This document shows positions 35,326 to 47,452 of a stretch of 64,000 bases of DNA, piece after piece. The notes beneath the pieces were generated by a model. It saw only the letters and a program-made list of their open reading frames with translations. It did no database searches and had not been told where the DNA came from. The number at the start of each line of letters is the position of its first letter. Position 1 is the stretch's first letter. The DNA comes from Atrina japonica (taxonomy: Eukaryota; Mollusca; Bivalvia; Pterioida; Pinnidae): positions 1,642,001 through 1,706,000 of the forward strand of contig BROG01000075.1 in the NCBI GenBank assembly GCA_030159075.1, written 5' to 3'. Made by a program: the position numbers and the translations under genes.

Positions 35326-36019
35326 AGATTAATATTGATAAGGTCTATATGTATAAACAGGCACTCAGACAGTGTGTATTGAATAAATTTGAATATATAT
35401 AACGTAGTTTTCAATTTTTAGGACACCGTGTAAAATATCATGAAAATGTACAATTATTTATTAGCAATTGGGCGAGTATTCGCTGAAATGATGGAGTTAA
35501 AAGGAAAATGATGACATATCTACATCGAAACTACCCTGAGAGGCTATGACAGTGACTCATATTGCCAGAAATTCGCCGAAATGTAGCATTGATAAAAATA
35601 TAATTAAACATATGACAAAAATGAAGAATTTAACACCGTAGTTTATTAAATGGATGCATTTTAAGTTTCGATATGTTTTTTAAATTTTATGTTGCTCAAA
35701 ACATTATATAACCTTAGGGGACGACTTTTTGATTCTGATTGGACAGCCTGCCTAATTTTATCTAGTCAGATTATTTATTTCCATTACAAGACATAATATT
35801 TATTTTTTATCTTTCCAGGGAATGATTATTTTTTTCCAGTTTCTTTGCCTTTGTGACCAAGACTGTTGTATAATGTAGTGGCAAAACTAGACATGGATCA
35901 AGGGACTAACATAAATTTATACAATTCAAACTCGAATACCGCGCATGAGATTGATGAAAACCGACATTCGTTGTCTGCTCAGGAGAAACAGAGCACAGAC
36001 TGATTGAAGTGTTTTATTT

Positions 36020-36721
36020 GTCAGGAAGATAAACGCGAGACACTCAAATGACCTCCAATGAATAATGATCTGGCAAATTCAGGATACAGAACATTGTCAC
36101 AAAACATTCCGAAGTTTGCCAAGATCAATGAAATGCTATCCCTCTCGATAGACGTCGAATGGACGAAGGAGATGGAATAGAGGCTGCTTTGATACAAATT
36201 GAGGCAAAATACCATGAGTCATGCAGTTCAATAACACAAAACTTTAAAGAGGTCAAAAGAGACATCAGCGTCCCGATCCTCGAAATTTACAAGGACAACT
36301 TTTATTGTAACAGCAGACACACTTGAAGAATGTTTCCTCTGTGAGAAACAAGCATCTTGTTCTGAACTTCGTGAAACTATGACGATGCAACTCGATTCAA
36401 GGCTGCATCAGTGTGTACAGAACTGGCAAGATAAGAAACTGTTGGCCAAATTAAGGATGTATTGTGGCCCGAGAACTAAGGTATCATCAATAAAGAAAGA
36501 TCCCATGTAAGGATAAAACAAGCGGTAACAGAAGATGCAGACGCCAATGGTGAAATCAACGAAATTGATTTTGCGTAGTTATTGACTCGTGTAGTGGAAA
36601 AACAACGTGGGAACGTAGGAGGTGTGGTATCTCCATTAGCTGACCTGTGCAATTTATACGAATTCATACTCAAACAGTTCAACATTCAATACAACACGTC
36701 TGAAAAATTAAGTACTATCTA
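36020..36721 (+). pseudogene. Fragment of a repetitive invertebrate CxxC protein, copy 1
   Basis: Contains EECFLCEKQASCSELRET followed by an internal deletion and stop codons where copy 2 reads on, ending LKQFNIQYNTSEKLSTI and stop at 36719-36721. It is upstream of the methyltransferase in the same orientation. It resembles a multicopy protein family common in cnidarian and mollusc genomes, probably transposon-associated; function unknown. Confidence 0.55.
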
Positions 36722-37215
36722 AAGTTACAGAGCTTAAAGCATTCCACAAATGACGGAAGATTTTACTAACTTTTGAACAAGATGTTGGACCAATATAACA
36801 GTAAAGACGAAATGGGGACACACCCATTATTTAAATGGTTTCAGTAGAAATATTTTCATTAAATGAATCTACGTATGCCATTCTGTGAACATTTCGTATA
36901 GTTATTGATCAGTTATTTGAACAATGTAGGTATATGTACATCAGGAAATAAACATGAAAAGTTGTCAATTTTACATATGCTGTTATAATGCTTAACAAGT
37001 CGGTGGGACATAATGATAGTCAATAGTACTGATATCATAACTACATCTCTGTAGATGATAGATTAATTTATCGTCTAGACGAGCGGAAGAGCGCCTTTCC
37101 ATATATATATAATATTCAGAATATATACAGAGAGAAATTCAAGCGTCAATCCAACTAACAGGATCTATATTTCTCTGTATTTTTGTTCCTCTTGCAAAAT
37201 AAGATTTTAACAAAA

Positions 37216-40200
37216 ATGAGTTCCTTTGCAAATTACGATGACATATCACAAACTTACGATTGTCAAAGAAAAGCAGCAGGTGCTGACATTATTGCTGGTA
37301 TAATTTCAATGACAAAAGCTCTTAAGGTAAGTGAGAGATGAAGAACTCACAATTTCGCAAATGCATTTTAAGTGTTTTTTAAGTGATCAGGCATAGATTG
37401 TCGAGTGTAAGTTAATATGATTGCTTAAACCTAATGTTTCTGGTAATCACGTGATGAATTGAACATAAATATAGTAAAATCCATATAACTTGGCGGGGTG
37501 GAGTCTTGTGAACCATTTCGTGATCAGGACGAGTTAAAATTTTAGGTAATAAATCATCATATTTAAGTTACGCAGACTAGAATAATCGCTCCTACTTGTC
37601 ACCATACATAAAGTATCCAGTGAGGACTAAATCATTTTCCCCGTGCAGCTTGTCATAACCGAAAAGTTAGTAGAATCATCTGTATGATAATCGAAAGGTT
37701 GCTCCGCCCCGCCATTTTATGAGAAATGAACAATACAAAGGTCGTCTTAGTTATGGTATTCCAGGTTCATTCCGGCTGTGCCAACATCTTTTGATGTACT
37801 GACAAGAAGTGTGGAAAAATTTGTTGGCATTCCCGGAATCTTGTATAAACACTATTGCATGTTATAAAAACAATTTTCCATGTAACCTAATTGATTTAAA
37901 TGTCTTCAAAATGTGGACACCAGTCTTTCTTTTTTTACTGTCATGCACATTTGTACTATTGAAATATAAAATAATAAAAAATATTGAATAAGATGCAAAA
38001 ATATAGATTTATCTGAATTATGTGATAAGGACAGAAATGTTTTATTTATATATGTAACTGTGAAATCAGTTTACATTTTATTTTTAAAGGATACACATTT
38101 ACTGGATGTTGTATGTGGTACAGGAAATTATGCCATAGAACTTCTGGATCATGGACTTGGAGCAATCTCGTTGATAGACCAGAGTACTGGAATGTTAGAA
38201 AAGACCAAAGAAAAGCTGACAGAAGCAAACTTGTTGGGCGCAGTGAGGGATATCAAACAGGCACATCTACCAAATATTCCTTTTGATGACAATTCATTTG
38301 ATGCTGTAATGATTAATCAGGTATCCGAGGCAAAATAAATGCCATTTTTAACATTAGAGCAATATGAGCTGTCAGTGAAATATTTTGAAACCGTCTAATC
38401 TACACTAAACCAAACCACTTAGATATAATTCAAAATATCTCCGAACAAGAAATTACCCACATTTTTTGTGATTTACACCCGTAAAGTTATTTTGTAAGAC
38501 ACGAAATAATCATTGTCTTGCAAAACAGCATTTCTCTGATGTAATCGGCTTGTATGCAAGTTAACTCTATGTCAAACATTCGGAGAACCTTTATCGCGCA
38601 TGCACCGCCACTTGATATCCATTACAAACTCATCCTATGCGTTCTCAGAAATAACATTCTAGATTATATATTTATATATATAGATATATCACTAATTATT
38701 TGCAATAACAATCCGGTATTGTATTTTAAGTAAATCTACAACAAGAGATATGTGTCTGATAGAACACCTAAAATAAAGGTCTATTTTAACAATGACCGAT
38801 TGCGTTATGGGCCGAATGTGAGACACCGATAATTCCCGAGATATCCCCTAAACCGCATGCTCAAAATATTTGATGACACTGAAGCGATGTCAGGAAAACG
38901 TGGTCGATTTCTTAAATCTCATGTTATGACCAGAACAACAGACCACAGAAATAAAAGTACGCGTTGCACTTTCAGCTTTTACTTGTCAATTGATCATAAA
39001 TAGAGAATTAGGCCTAGTGCTACTTTGTCAAGCATCTCTCCTGATAAGCAGGTCGATTTGTTTGCCTTCACCTGATATCACTGTCAGAAACAATCCGACA
39101 CTCGCATTGTGTGAAATCAGGTCGTCTGAAATACTTACGTAAGTTACGTACGAATCATGGTTCCCAGCTGATTGGTACAAAATGTCCCAAAAAATGGCTT
39201 TTTTTAGTTGTCATGGATGAATATTAGCTGTATCCCTTCTCGTAAGTCAGACTCAAAACTTTCTATGGTATATCCCATTAATAATCAATTATATCAGAAT
39301 TCAAACGAAAACACATTATACAGCATAGCCATTGTTCTTTTAACCACCAGATGATCGATTTGGGATGCCCATGAGATAAAATATTGCATAAAATCTGCAT
39401 TTAAAATTTTGCGCCGACGACAGCTCATACTGGTGTTTTTGTTTGCCACATTTTTCTAACGTTTTACATATTTTCAACTTTGACTCAATAACCAATCGAC
39501 CAATTTTAACCAAGTTTAGCAGGAAATATCCCCAAGTAAAGACGCATAGTTTACGGATGAAAAGGGGGTAGCACCTATAGGAGCTCCAAAGGGGACCAAA
39601 TAGTACCAAAACTAGGTACATACAAATGATCATATGACTTTCAAATTTTGTATACATGATAGTCACGTCAATATCTACAAAGTTTGTAAATGAAAACATA
39701 AGCATAAACGAGCGAAAAGGTGCACATCAAATCATTTGGAAAAAAATAAAAGGTCCTGAGTTCAAAGGTCAATGTCACAGGCACCTTAGTAAACAGCAAA
39801 TATGTCAAATCCGATACATTTACACTTCTTATCAAAAACCAGTGCACCAATTGTTACCAATTGAAATTTGACACGAGGTATCCCTACGTGAGGCCGCATG
39901 ATGTTTGCGAATTAAAAGGGGGTAGGCCCTAAAGGGAATAAATAAGTAATCAAAATTGGCACATCTATGAAAAATCTTCTAATGAACCACTAGTCAAATG
40001 ACTTTCGAATTTTGTATTCACGATTGTTTAGTGCGAATAAAAACACAATCTGTCTATAAATGAGGTACTATTTGGCACATCAAATGACAAAGTGTACAAT
40101 TTTAAACAAATTAACTCAAAACTATTATCCTTTTTGTATACAAAGATATATTAGGAACTTGTTGGGCATTATCTACTATTATGTAAAAGTTTCAATGTTA

Positions 40201-41512
40201 TGTGGTCAAAGATCAAGGTCTCAGACAACTAAGTAAATAGAACATTTCGGTTTTTAAAACCTCTGAACATTTTGTACTTCTAAACAATCAATTGTTCAAT
40301 ATGATGTACACTTTGCAGAAACTATCCCCAAGGAATGCCATATAAAGTTTTCAAATGAAAAAAGACTAGTACCCATAGGGGATCGAACAATCTGGGTATT
40401 CATTTACTAGACACATAGCGCCTCTTGTTCTATATGAGCTTTATATTCTATATAAGAAATAAGCGTGTAAAGGGTTTTTTACCATGAAACTTGTCATAAC
40501 CACACAGTAATTAGAATCAACCGTATGATAATAAAAAGGTTACTCCGCCCGCCGCCAGGATATGCACATCGGGAAATATTAATAGATATTTTACCCCGAA
40601 CTTATAAAATTGGGGATGCATTTTTACAATTAATTATATTATTCAATGAATAGAAAAAACATGATAGAATACATAGCGGATAGAATGTTATGAAAGTCTG
40701 TGAAAGATCAATCTATCAACATTGTATTAGTTCCTAATATCATTGTAGAAGGAAATCAGAGGGAAAATACTATACAACCGCTGCATCCTGTTATAAGGGG
40801 AAACGCTGATATCATTTATGTCTGCAAAATAAATGATATAATGATAAAGTATAATCCCTTTGCACTATATGATTGATCTCGCAAATGATAAGAAATATCT
40901 TATTACCGAATGAAAAAAAGGTTTTCTATATTTTTCGTTTACACAAAAGTGCTATCAATAATCCTCCGCGTTTGTTTGAAATAAGATAGAGGTGCATTTA
41001 TGTTTCTAATACAGGTTCTCCATCATTTGGAAAGAAATCCAGACGGTATAAACTATCCTGTCATCGATGAACTGATGAAAGAGGTACGTCGTGTGTTGAA
41101 GCCAGATGGTGAAATAATCATTACAACTTCAACACCAGAACAAGAAGGTGCACACTGGTATACCAATATCATACCAAAGGCACTCCAAAGGTATCAAAAA
41201 CGACTCCCGCCTCTACAAATTTTAGAGACAATATTCGGAAAGAATGGATTGGCTATAACGAATCTTCTAGCTTACAAAGGGTATAACTTGTACTACAGGT
41301 ATAATGATAAGGAAGGACCACTGCATGAAACTTGGAGAAGTATGGATTCTTTCTGGACAACTGTCACAGCCATGGAATTAAATGACTGCATCGAATTAGT
41401 TGAAAATATGAAGAAAAATAAAACACTTGAGGCATTTTATAAAACACACGATAAATTAATGTCGGTTGGAGCTTTCTATATACTCGAAGTAAGGCTCCAA
41501 AAGTCGAACTAA
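37216..41512 (+). CDS. SAM-dependent methyltransferase (type 11, UbiE-like), three exons, intact
   Basis: Transfers a methyl group from S-adenosylmethionine to an unknown substrate. Exons 37216-37326, 38090-38320 and 41015-41512 join in frame to 279 aa. Exon 1: MSSFANYDDISQTYD, the usual N-terminal YD-s--YD block. Exon 2: motif I LLDVVCGTGNYAIELL (residues ~40-55), acidic post-I SLIDQSTGMLEK and motif IV PFDDNSFDAVMINQ. Exon 3: VLHHLE, then EVRRVLKPDGEIIITTSTPE (motif VI) and a C-terminal lobe ending VRLQKSN. Motif I has Val where many relatives have Gly; the GTG loop is kept. The AATAAA-like end is near 41658. It is probably a cytosolic small-molecule methyltransferase; the exact substrate cannot be inferred. 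A partial copy of the last exon follows at about 41860-42110. Confidence 0.9.
39470..40445. repeat. Degenerate ~370-450 bp tandem repeat in methyltransferase intron 2
   Basis: Three diverged units share ACCAAGTTTAGCAGGAAATA / TGAAATTTGACACGAGGTAT / TGCAGAAACTATCCCCAAGG, followed by GAAAAGGGGGTAG-type and CACATCAAAT-type blocks. Present in both copies of the duplication. Frames across it (for example 39340-39871) are not genes. Confidence 0.65.
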
Positions 41513-41702
41513 TGTCGATAATATCGGACAAATTTAAGTCCAGTTATAAGTGGTATACATCGATACAGATACACGTAGTTTGTTAATAGATTTTTAATGT
41601 AGTGAAACATAATTGAACAATACATTATATCTCTTTCATGTATTTCATTAAAATGTCAATAAAAAATTAGATAAATTTTCTGTTAATTAATTGTTTAAAA
41701 GC

Positions 41703-41704
<2 letters not shown>

Positions 41705-41762
<58 letters not shown>
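41705..41762. repeat. (CT)n microsatellite
   Basis: About 28 uninterrupted CT units 3' of methyltransferase copy 1. The equivalent place in copy 2 (about 53080-53120) holds (CA)n. Confidence 0.98.
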
Positions 41763-41765
<3 letters not shown>

Positions 41766-41859
41766 GTTGATGGTACAACGTCTAGGGCAAAATGAAATGA
41801 ATTGTCAAATATTCGGAATTTCAGTAATCATCGAAGAAAAACGTCAAAGCGACTTCTGT

Positions 41860-42110
41860 CTCTGAACTTTACAAGCAACATTCGAAAAATGGATGGGCTA
41901 TGAAGAATTTTCTAGCTTACAAGGGTTTTAACTAGTACTACAGATATAATGATATGGAAAGACCACTGCATGAAACTTGGAGAAGTATGGATTCTTTTTG
42001 GACAGCCGTCACAGCGAGGGAATTAAATGACTATATATCGAATTATTTGAACGTATGAAGAAATAAAAGAAAATCATTGATGAGTTTTCATAATTTTATA
42101 AATCACTGTT
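41860..42110 (+). pseudogene. Partial extra copy of the methyltransferase last exon
   Basis: Matches the last exon (CATTCGAAAAATGGATGGGC, ATGAAACTTGGAGAAGTATG, TTTTTGGACAGCCGTCACAG) but lacks its start and has frame breaks. The paralogous piece is at 54195-54440, so this tandem partial copy predates the segmental duplication. Confidence 0.85.
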
Positions 42111-42509
42111 GAAGCTTTCTATGTCATTGATGTGAGGCTGAATATTTCATATCAATGTTTAAGATGTAAGATAAATGCATTGGAAATATGCACTTCATTA
42201 CAGATACGGTACCTTTGTTATAGAATATAGTAAAACACACGTGTACATAGAAATGTCAATAAAAGTTTCGAATAAATTCTCTATGTTAACTCAACCTCAA
42301 CTGATGAATTCTAATTGACAGAAACGATATCGTCCTCAGCATTATAACTTTGGTATTATGTTTATAATATTTAATGAAATACTTTATAAAACAGAGAACA
42401 ACACGCGCGCTGGTTATTTCAGATATTTCATGCTATTAAATAAGATTAAATAGGCAAAACCAATCAAATGCAACCTAACAATTTCAATATCAAGTGTAAT
42501 ATAAAAATT

Positions 42510-43255
42510 TGAAATTTGAAATAGGTTATTGTAGTTTTTGTTTTAGTATTGATAAATTATGTAAAATAAGATTTAAATATATTTGGTTGATAATCACATT
42601 TAGCATAGTTCATAATTGAACTGGATCCTTTTATTCATCATAGCACTTTTTTTCTTTTCTTTTGTTTATTTGTTTTGTTTGTTTTTTATTTATCTATTTA
42701 TTTGGTTTTTAACATATTCATTATGCATCTGAAATGTACAATGTATGGATATACATGTGATATATAGATGGAATATAAAGCCAAACATAATATATTTTCT
42801 ATGTGTGTTTGTAATTAGATGTTATACTAAGGAAAGTGTAGATGTAAGAGGAGTTCGATTTATCAATTATCAAATTTAACGAACAGTTATATTCTGATTA
42901 TATATGCATACATGTCTGTATTAGTTTTTAGAATTAGTATTGTTTTGTTGATAGCAGATCTAGTAGTATTATTGTGTATATCCAGTGATTTTTGTTTTCC
43001 CTTATGCGCCCCTGGGCCTCTTCACCGCTTACAAGTGTCAAAAGATTAATTGGGTTAGGCCTGCTTTACACTGTTCCCGTATGCCTATGACCGCGTGGCC
43101 CACTAGGGAATACGCCGCAACACTGTCCTGTTGTGATACCCGTATGTTCAGTTCATTTTGACGATTTTTACATTCATACATGTTTTATACATTCATAGCG
43201 ATAAGCAACCCAAGTACTGAAAGTACTGATACAAGTTGATGGCAATCGTAAGTTG
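42510..43255. other. AT-rich spacer, nothing recognised
   Basis: T-rich low complexity at 42640-42720; no gene, no clear transposon end. Confidence 0.45.
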
Positions 43256-43274
43256 TAATGAGGTAAGTAGTATA

Positions 43275-43570
43275 TGCTCCATACTATGCGGCACTCTCCC
43301 TCCTCCCATTCGAGCCACTAACGTAATCTCTTCAGGGACGCAACCATATCCATAAAATCGATACCCGGCTGTTTACTCGAGCGTGAAAATTCGTACAGTC
43401 GCCACACCATGCGACACTTTCCACCCTCCTCCAGTTCGAACCACTAAAGTAATTTTTCCCTCCTCCCGATCGAACCACTAACGTAATTTTTCTCACACTA
43501 TGCGGCACTCCCCCTCCTCCTCCCGTTCGAACCACTAACGTAATCTCTTCAGGGGCGCAATCGGCCCGTG
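43275..43570. repeat. Degenerate tandem repeat (CGAACCACTAACGTAAT)
   Basis: Four units with ATGCGGCACTCCCCCTCCTC, TTCGAACCACTAACGTAATC and TCTTCAGGGGCGCAA. The Gly-rich antisense frame at 43332-43535 is a product of it. It lies on the 3' side of the polymerase relic and could be element-terminal sequence. Confidence 0.8.
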
Positions 43571-43649
43571 TACAAAAGTTCCCGACGGGTTACAAAATCG
43601 ATAATGATATAATACGGGAAAATTTTCTAAATGATTTAAGAAAATATTG

Positions 43650-44160
43650 TGTCATGTAAAAGGGGGTTCTGGTGCACTGTGTTATTTCCACTTATCATCT
43701 CTACTTATCATTGCTGTTAACATTATTAATTTTCTCTCTCTGGCGCACTGCGTGTAATTTTGTTGCGTTTTCGATTTTATGTCTTTTTAATGCGAAACGT
43801 CTACCTGAGGTTTCACTCGAGCGAATGATTAATTTCTTCAGTGGGGATTCTAGCGCACCGTGTTATTTCTACTGTGCTATATAAAATTCAGCGCATTCTC
43901 TCTTTCGCGTACCCCATCATTTTTATTAATTCTCTGTCTAGCGCATTCTCTTATTTCTATCTATCATTGCTATGTGTGTGTGTGATAATATGAGTGCGCT
44001 AGTATTCCGCACTATTTTTATGGATCATTTCTACCGCGTAATGTAATATGAGTGTGCTATATTTTTACCCGCACCATCATTTCTCTCTCCCCATCTATTA
44101 ATTTCTACCGCGTCACCGATAGCATTATCGACATAATTTGTAATGTCCTATTGCGTATGT
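43650..44160. repeat. Diverged repeats (TAGCGCAYTCTC / ATTTCTACCGCGT)
   Basis: Recurrent short blocks: GTGCACTGTGTTATTTC, CGCACCGTGTTATTTCTACT, TAGCGCATTCTCTTATTTCT and TTTCTACCGCGT. CpG-rich compared with the host flank. No gene. Confidence 0.5.
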
Positions 44161-44219
44161 CAAAGTTTTACCATCCTCGCGTATGCGTAACTTAGTATCG
44201 AGTGAGGATAAAGTAGTTT

Positions 44220-45600
44220 TATCCATAGTCATGCCTGAATTATTTGTACGTTGTTCATTTTCGCGCTTAACGTTTCATGTTTAACAAGAGCATTTTTATA
44301 GTTGGTAAAATTTATCTGTTTGTCTACCATGCATCGCTTCACATCCTTTGCTCGTTTAATAACTTTAGAATCGTCTTTTAAAACCGAATACATCTTCCGT
44401 CTAAGTCCCACGTATTCGGAAATCGGAATTCCGGCACATTCGTCTTTAAATTTTCTATAACTTTCTTGTTTTTATTTTTATTAAAATTCGGAGGCTCGTG
44501 TGAACGTCTGGAAAATCAGAAATTCGTACGCGTGTTTTATCATGTCCTTGTACACATCGTCCGTTTGTACTTCTACCAAAAGACTGACTGTATCCGTATA
44601 TAGCAATCGACACTTATCGCCGTATTGTCGCTTTAAATAGTTGCAATACCAATTATACATGTGGTACTTCGACAAATCGAGAATGGTCATTCCCGCGTAA
44701 ATCGGCTTATTTAAGATCACCCTTACTTTCTTCACGTGTATCATAGCCAATTCTTCGTTGATGATATCCGCTCTATCGAACGTGGGTTTCGCGTTGATTT
44801 TACGAACTTGTTCGACATTGTCGGTATCCTTAATGAGTTTTATGTCAACTCTGTTTCTGACGTTTTCCATGGTCTTCCCATACACGCTATTGTTCATCAA
44901 CTTGAAAAAAATCTTTCTCGAAGGCGTTTTTTGAATTCTGCCTAAGTTGGGTAATAAGTCTAATTTAGGGTTCCATCCAAGGTTTTTCGTCAAAGCTCAA
45001 AATTCGATGTACTTTTTCAGTTTCAACCCCAAAGATAAGTATAATTCTTATAATGTACAACGTATTTATTCTTGTCGAGTAAATTCGGCACGAGTTTCGC
45101 GGGGCCGGTATATCTCAAAGCGCTCTCTTTCAACAACCTTTTTTGGTAGTCGGAAAGATCTTTAACATCAACTTCTAACCGTTCCGGTACCAATGGATAG
45201 TCGTTGTGTAAATCGTGTAATACTTTTGGGTAAGTTAAATCTACTTCTAAAATGTATCCTTTACCTTCCGGCGGATCTATGATATCGAATTCTACCCATT
45301 CGAAATTTCTATAGGGTAGAGGGTGGGACATGGATTCTGAATATAGCGCGATGGCATACCAATACATTATATGTTTTGGGGGAAGATTGGGATCGTACTC
45401 TTTCAAGTAAGAATTATTAGCTTTCGAATACGATTGGGCACCATACTAATGCCGCCGCGTATTCCCTTTTCGATGAAAAGGTGCTGATCGTAGTCGGTTA
45501 AAAGTTCTCGATTTTCGTCTTCTTTAGTAAAGCGTCCCACACCAAACCGGGTGCCGTGTAATAATGACAAGGATCTAATTCGTAGTGTCGTATGCTCGTG
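44220..45600 (-). pseudogene. Maverick/Polinton protein-primed DNA polymerase B, C-terminal two-fifths, decayed
   Basis: Minus-strand fragments keep the family order. 45.4-45.57 kb: LDPCHYYTAPGLVWDALLKK and LTDYDQHLFIEKG (out of frame). 45023-45406: KEYDPNLPPKHIMYW and GYILEVDLTYPKVLHDLHND. 44481-44993: motif B KLMNNSVYGKTMENVR and motif C LLYTDTVSLLVEV. 44229-44411: GLRRKMYSVLKDD, the C-terminal block. Motif A reads YWYAIALYS, where the family has a catalytic Asp after YL/YW; motif C has Val in place of the second Asp of YTDTDS. With frameshifts at about 45010, 45420 and 44480, no activity is possible. The N-terminal exonuclease and priming regions are absent. Confidence 0.9.
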
Positions 45601-45850
45601 TAACGGAAATTTTCTCTTTCATTTCGCGGTACTTCGTGAATTCGTGAGAAATTTGAGCGAATTCTTGATCGGAAATTTCTCCGTTTTAAGGGCTCGGCTA
45701 ATCCAGTCAGTTATTGAATTGAGCTTACTTTCCGCAAGACATTTAATTTGCATGTGTTTATCTGATTTTCTCATCAATAGCCCCATTATTCGGGTACATT
45801 ATATCATTATTAATCTCCTTTACTTGATTCCCATTTTGCCTTTATTAATT
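45600..45850 (-). pseudogene. Remnant of the two-TM viral protein found intact at 62529-63098
   Basis: The minus strand reads GLLMRKSDKHMQIKCLAESK then LNSITDWISRALK, a clear counterpart of RKSEKHLKIVKLAESK and LNSITDRVSHALE in the 189-aa protein. After a frameshift, KYREMKEK follows. It then runs directly into the polymerase fragment, so an internal deletion joined the two genes. Confidence 0.8.
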
Positions 45851-45879
45851 TTCACCTTTTTTTTTACCTGAGATGTACA

Positions 45880-46676
45880 ACTAACATCAATTGTAGCGGC
45901 TAACATCAATATGTCACCAAAATATTTCACTTGAGGAAACAGGGATAAAAATTTGACACCAAAAATTTTTTCAAAAATCATCGTTGGCCATCGCGATTTC
46001 CGCCATTTTCAAAATGACTGTCGCTAAAACAAAATGGCGGCATTTTAATACTGCCTAGCGTCACATATAGTCTATTTGCTGTCAAATTTATAATTGTTTA
46101 TAGATATAGTTTGGCATACTTAAGCTTTGTACAAACTATTCTTATCATTCTGCTTTCCAATAAAGACGAAATTACTTTATTATAAAGTAATTTAGGTCCA
46201 AAATGCATACATTTCAGGTTGTGAGCTTGATAAAAGAGTAAGATGCAATTTATTGCCGTGAAACTCGGCATGGGGTTCAGTGTTAGCTTTGATCTATTTC
46301 AAAACAAAGTCTTCCAAACACAGCATGATCCGCTACGTACAAGATCGCGACGTTCTATCCGAAATGACGCAGTGTGCCAACGCAGGAAAGCCGAAACAAG
46401 AGGGACGGGGCTTTGGTCCCTTGGATGGTGTACAGATCGCACGAGAGTTAAATAATACTGGATGAAAGATCGAGCTGAGTGTAGGAATTCCATCAACCCA
46501 GTTGTATCCCATATGTGTAAGTGTATAAGTTGTACATATAAGTGGTAAAAGGGTAACCCCTCGGCCTATCAACTAAATATTGAGATATCGTCTATAATAT
46601 ATTACCAATCTATTTCTTTGTTCAATATTTTTGTCTATTTTTTTTCATATTTCATATTTTTGTCTGATTATTGTTA
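45880..46676. other. Spacer between polymerase relic and duplication copy 2
   Basis: Contains CCGCCATTTTCAAAATG and AAAATGGCGGCATTTT in opposite senses (about 46001-46045), i.e. a small inverted repeat. A short frame at 46280-46465 (DRDVLSEMTQCANAGKPKQE) looks protein-like but I do not recognise it. Confidence 0.45.
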
Positions 46677-46699
46677 CTGCTCAGGAGAAATAGAGCACA

Positions 46700-47452
46700 G
46701 ATTGATTGAAGTATTTTATTTGTCAGGAAGATAAACGCGAGATACTCAAATCACTTCCAATGAATAATGATCTGGCAAATTCAGATTACAGAGCATTGTC
46801 ACAAAATATTTCTAAGTTTGCCAAGATCAATGAAATGCTATCCCTCTCGATAGACGTCGAATGGACGACGGAGATGGAATAGAGGCTGCCTTGATAAAAA
46901 TTGAGGTAAAATACCATGAGTCATGCAGTTCAATAACACAAAACTACAAAGAGCTCAAAAGAGACATCAGCCTCCCGATCCTCGAAATTTACAAGGAAAA
47001 CTTTTATTGTAACAGCAGAAACAGTTGAAGAATGTTTCCTCTGTGAGAAACAAGCATCTTGTTCTGAACTTCGTGAAACTATGACGATGCAACTCAATTC
47101 AAGGCTCCATCGGTGTGCACAGAACTGGCAAGATCAGAAACTGTTGGCCAAATTAAGCGCAGGAGGTTTTGTAGCCCAAGAACTAAGGTATCATCGCGCA
47201 TGTTTGACATCGTTGTACAATAAAGAGAGATCCCATGTAAGGATGAAACAAGCGGAGACAGAAGATGCAGACGCCAATGGTGAAATCAACGAAATTGTTT
47301 TTGCGGAGTTGGTGACTCGTGTAGTGGAAACACAACGTGGAAAAGCAGGAGGTGTCGTATTGCCATTAGCTGACCTGTGCAATTTATACGAATTCATACT
47401 CAAACAGTTCAACATTCAATACAACACGTCTGAAAAATTAAGTACTATCTAA
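46700..47452 (+). pseudogene. Repetitive CxxC protein, copy 2
   Basis: Longest frame 47081-47452 (LNSRLHRCAQNWQDQKLLAK, LSAGGFVAQELRYHRACL, LADLCNLYEFILKQFNI). In-frame upstream sequence adds ECFLCEKQASCSEL (CxxC plus a third Cys, probably zinc-binding). Further upstream, out of frame, are MDDGDGIEAALIKIEVKYHE (46861 on) and a CQEDKR block near 46718. The full family protein appears to be split by frameshifts. Function unknown; multicopy in invertebrates and likely transposon-related. Confidence 0.55.

Larger units (their letters stand above)
35978..42507. repeat. Segmental duplication, copy 1
   Basis: Colinear with 46677-54707 over its whole length: the CxxC protein fragment, all three methyltransferase exons, introns and a partial 3' exon copy. 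It lacks three segments present in copy 2 (about 50059-50446, the SINE at 50633-50921 and the retroelement at about 53165-54183). Confidence 0.9.

Noticed and set aside
43332..43535. Gly-rich minus-strand frame
   Set aside because: Falls on the CGAACCACTAACGTAAT tandem repeat; composition is explained by CCTCCTCCC units.
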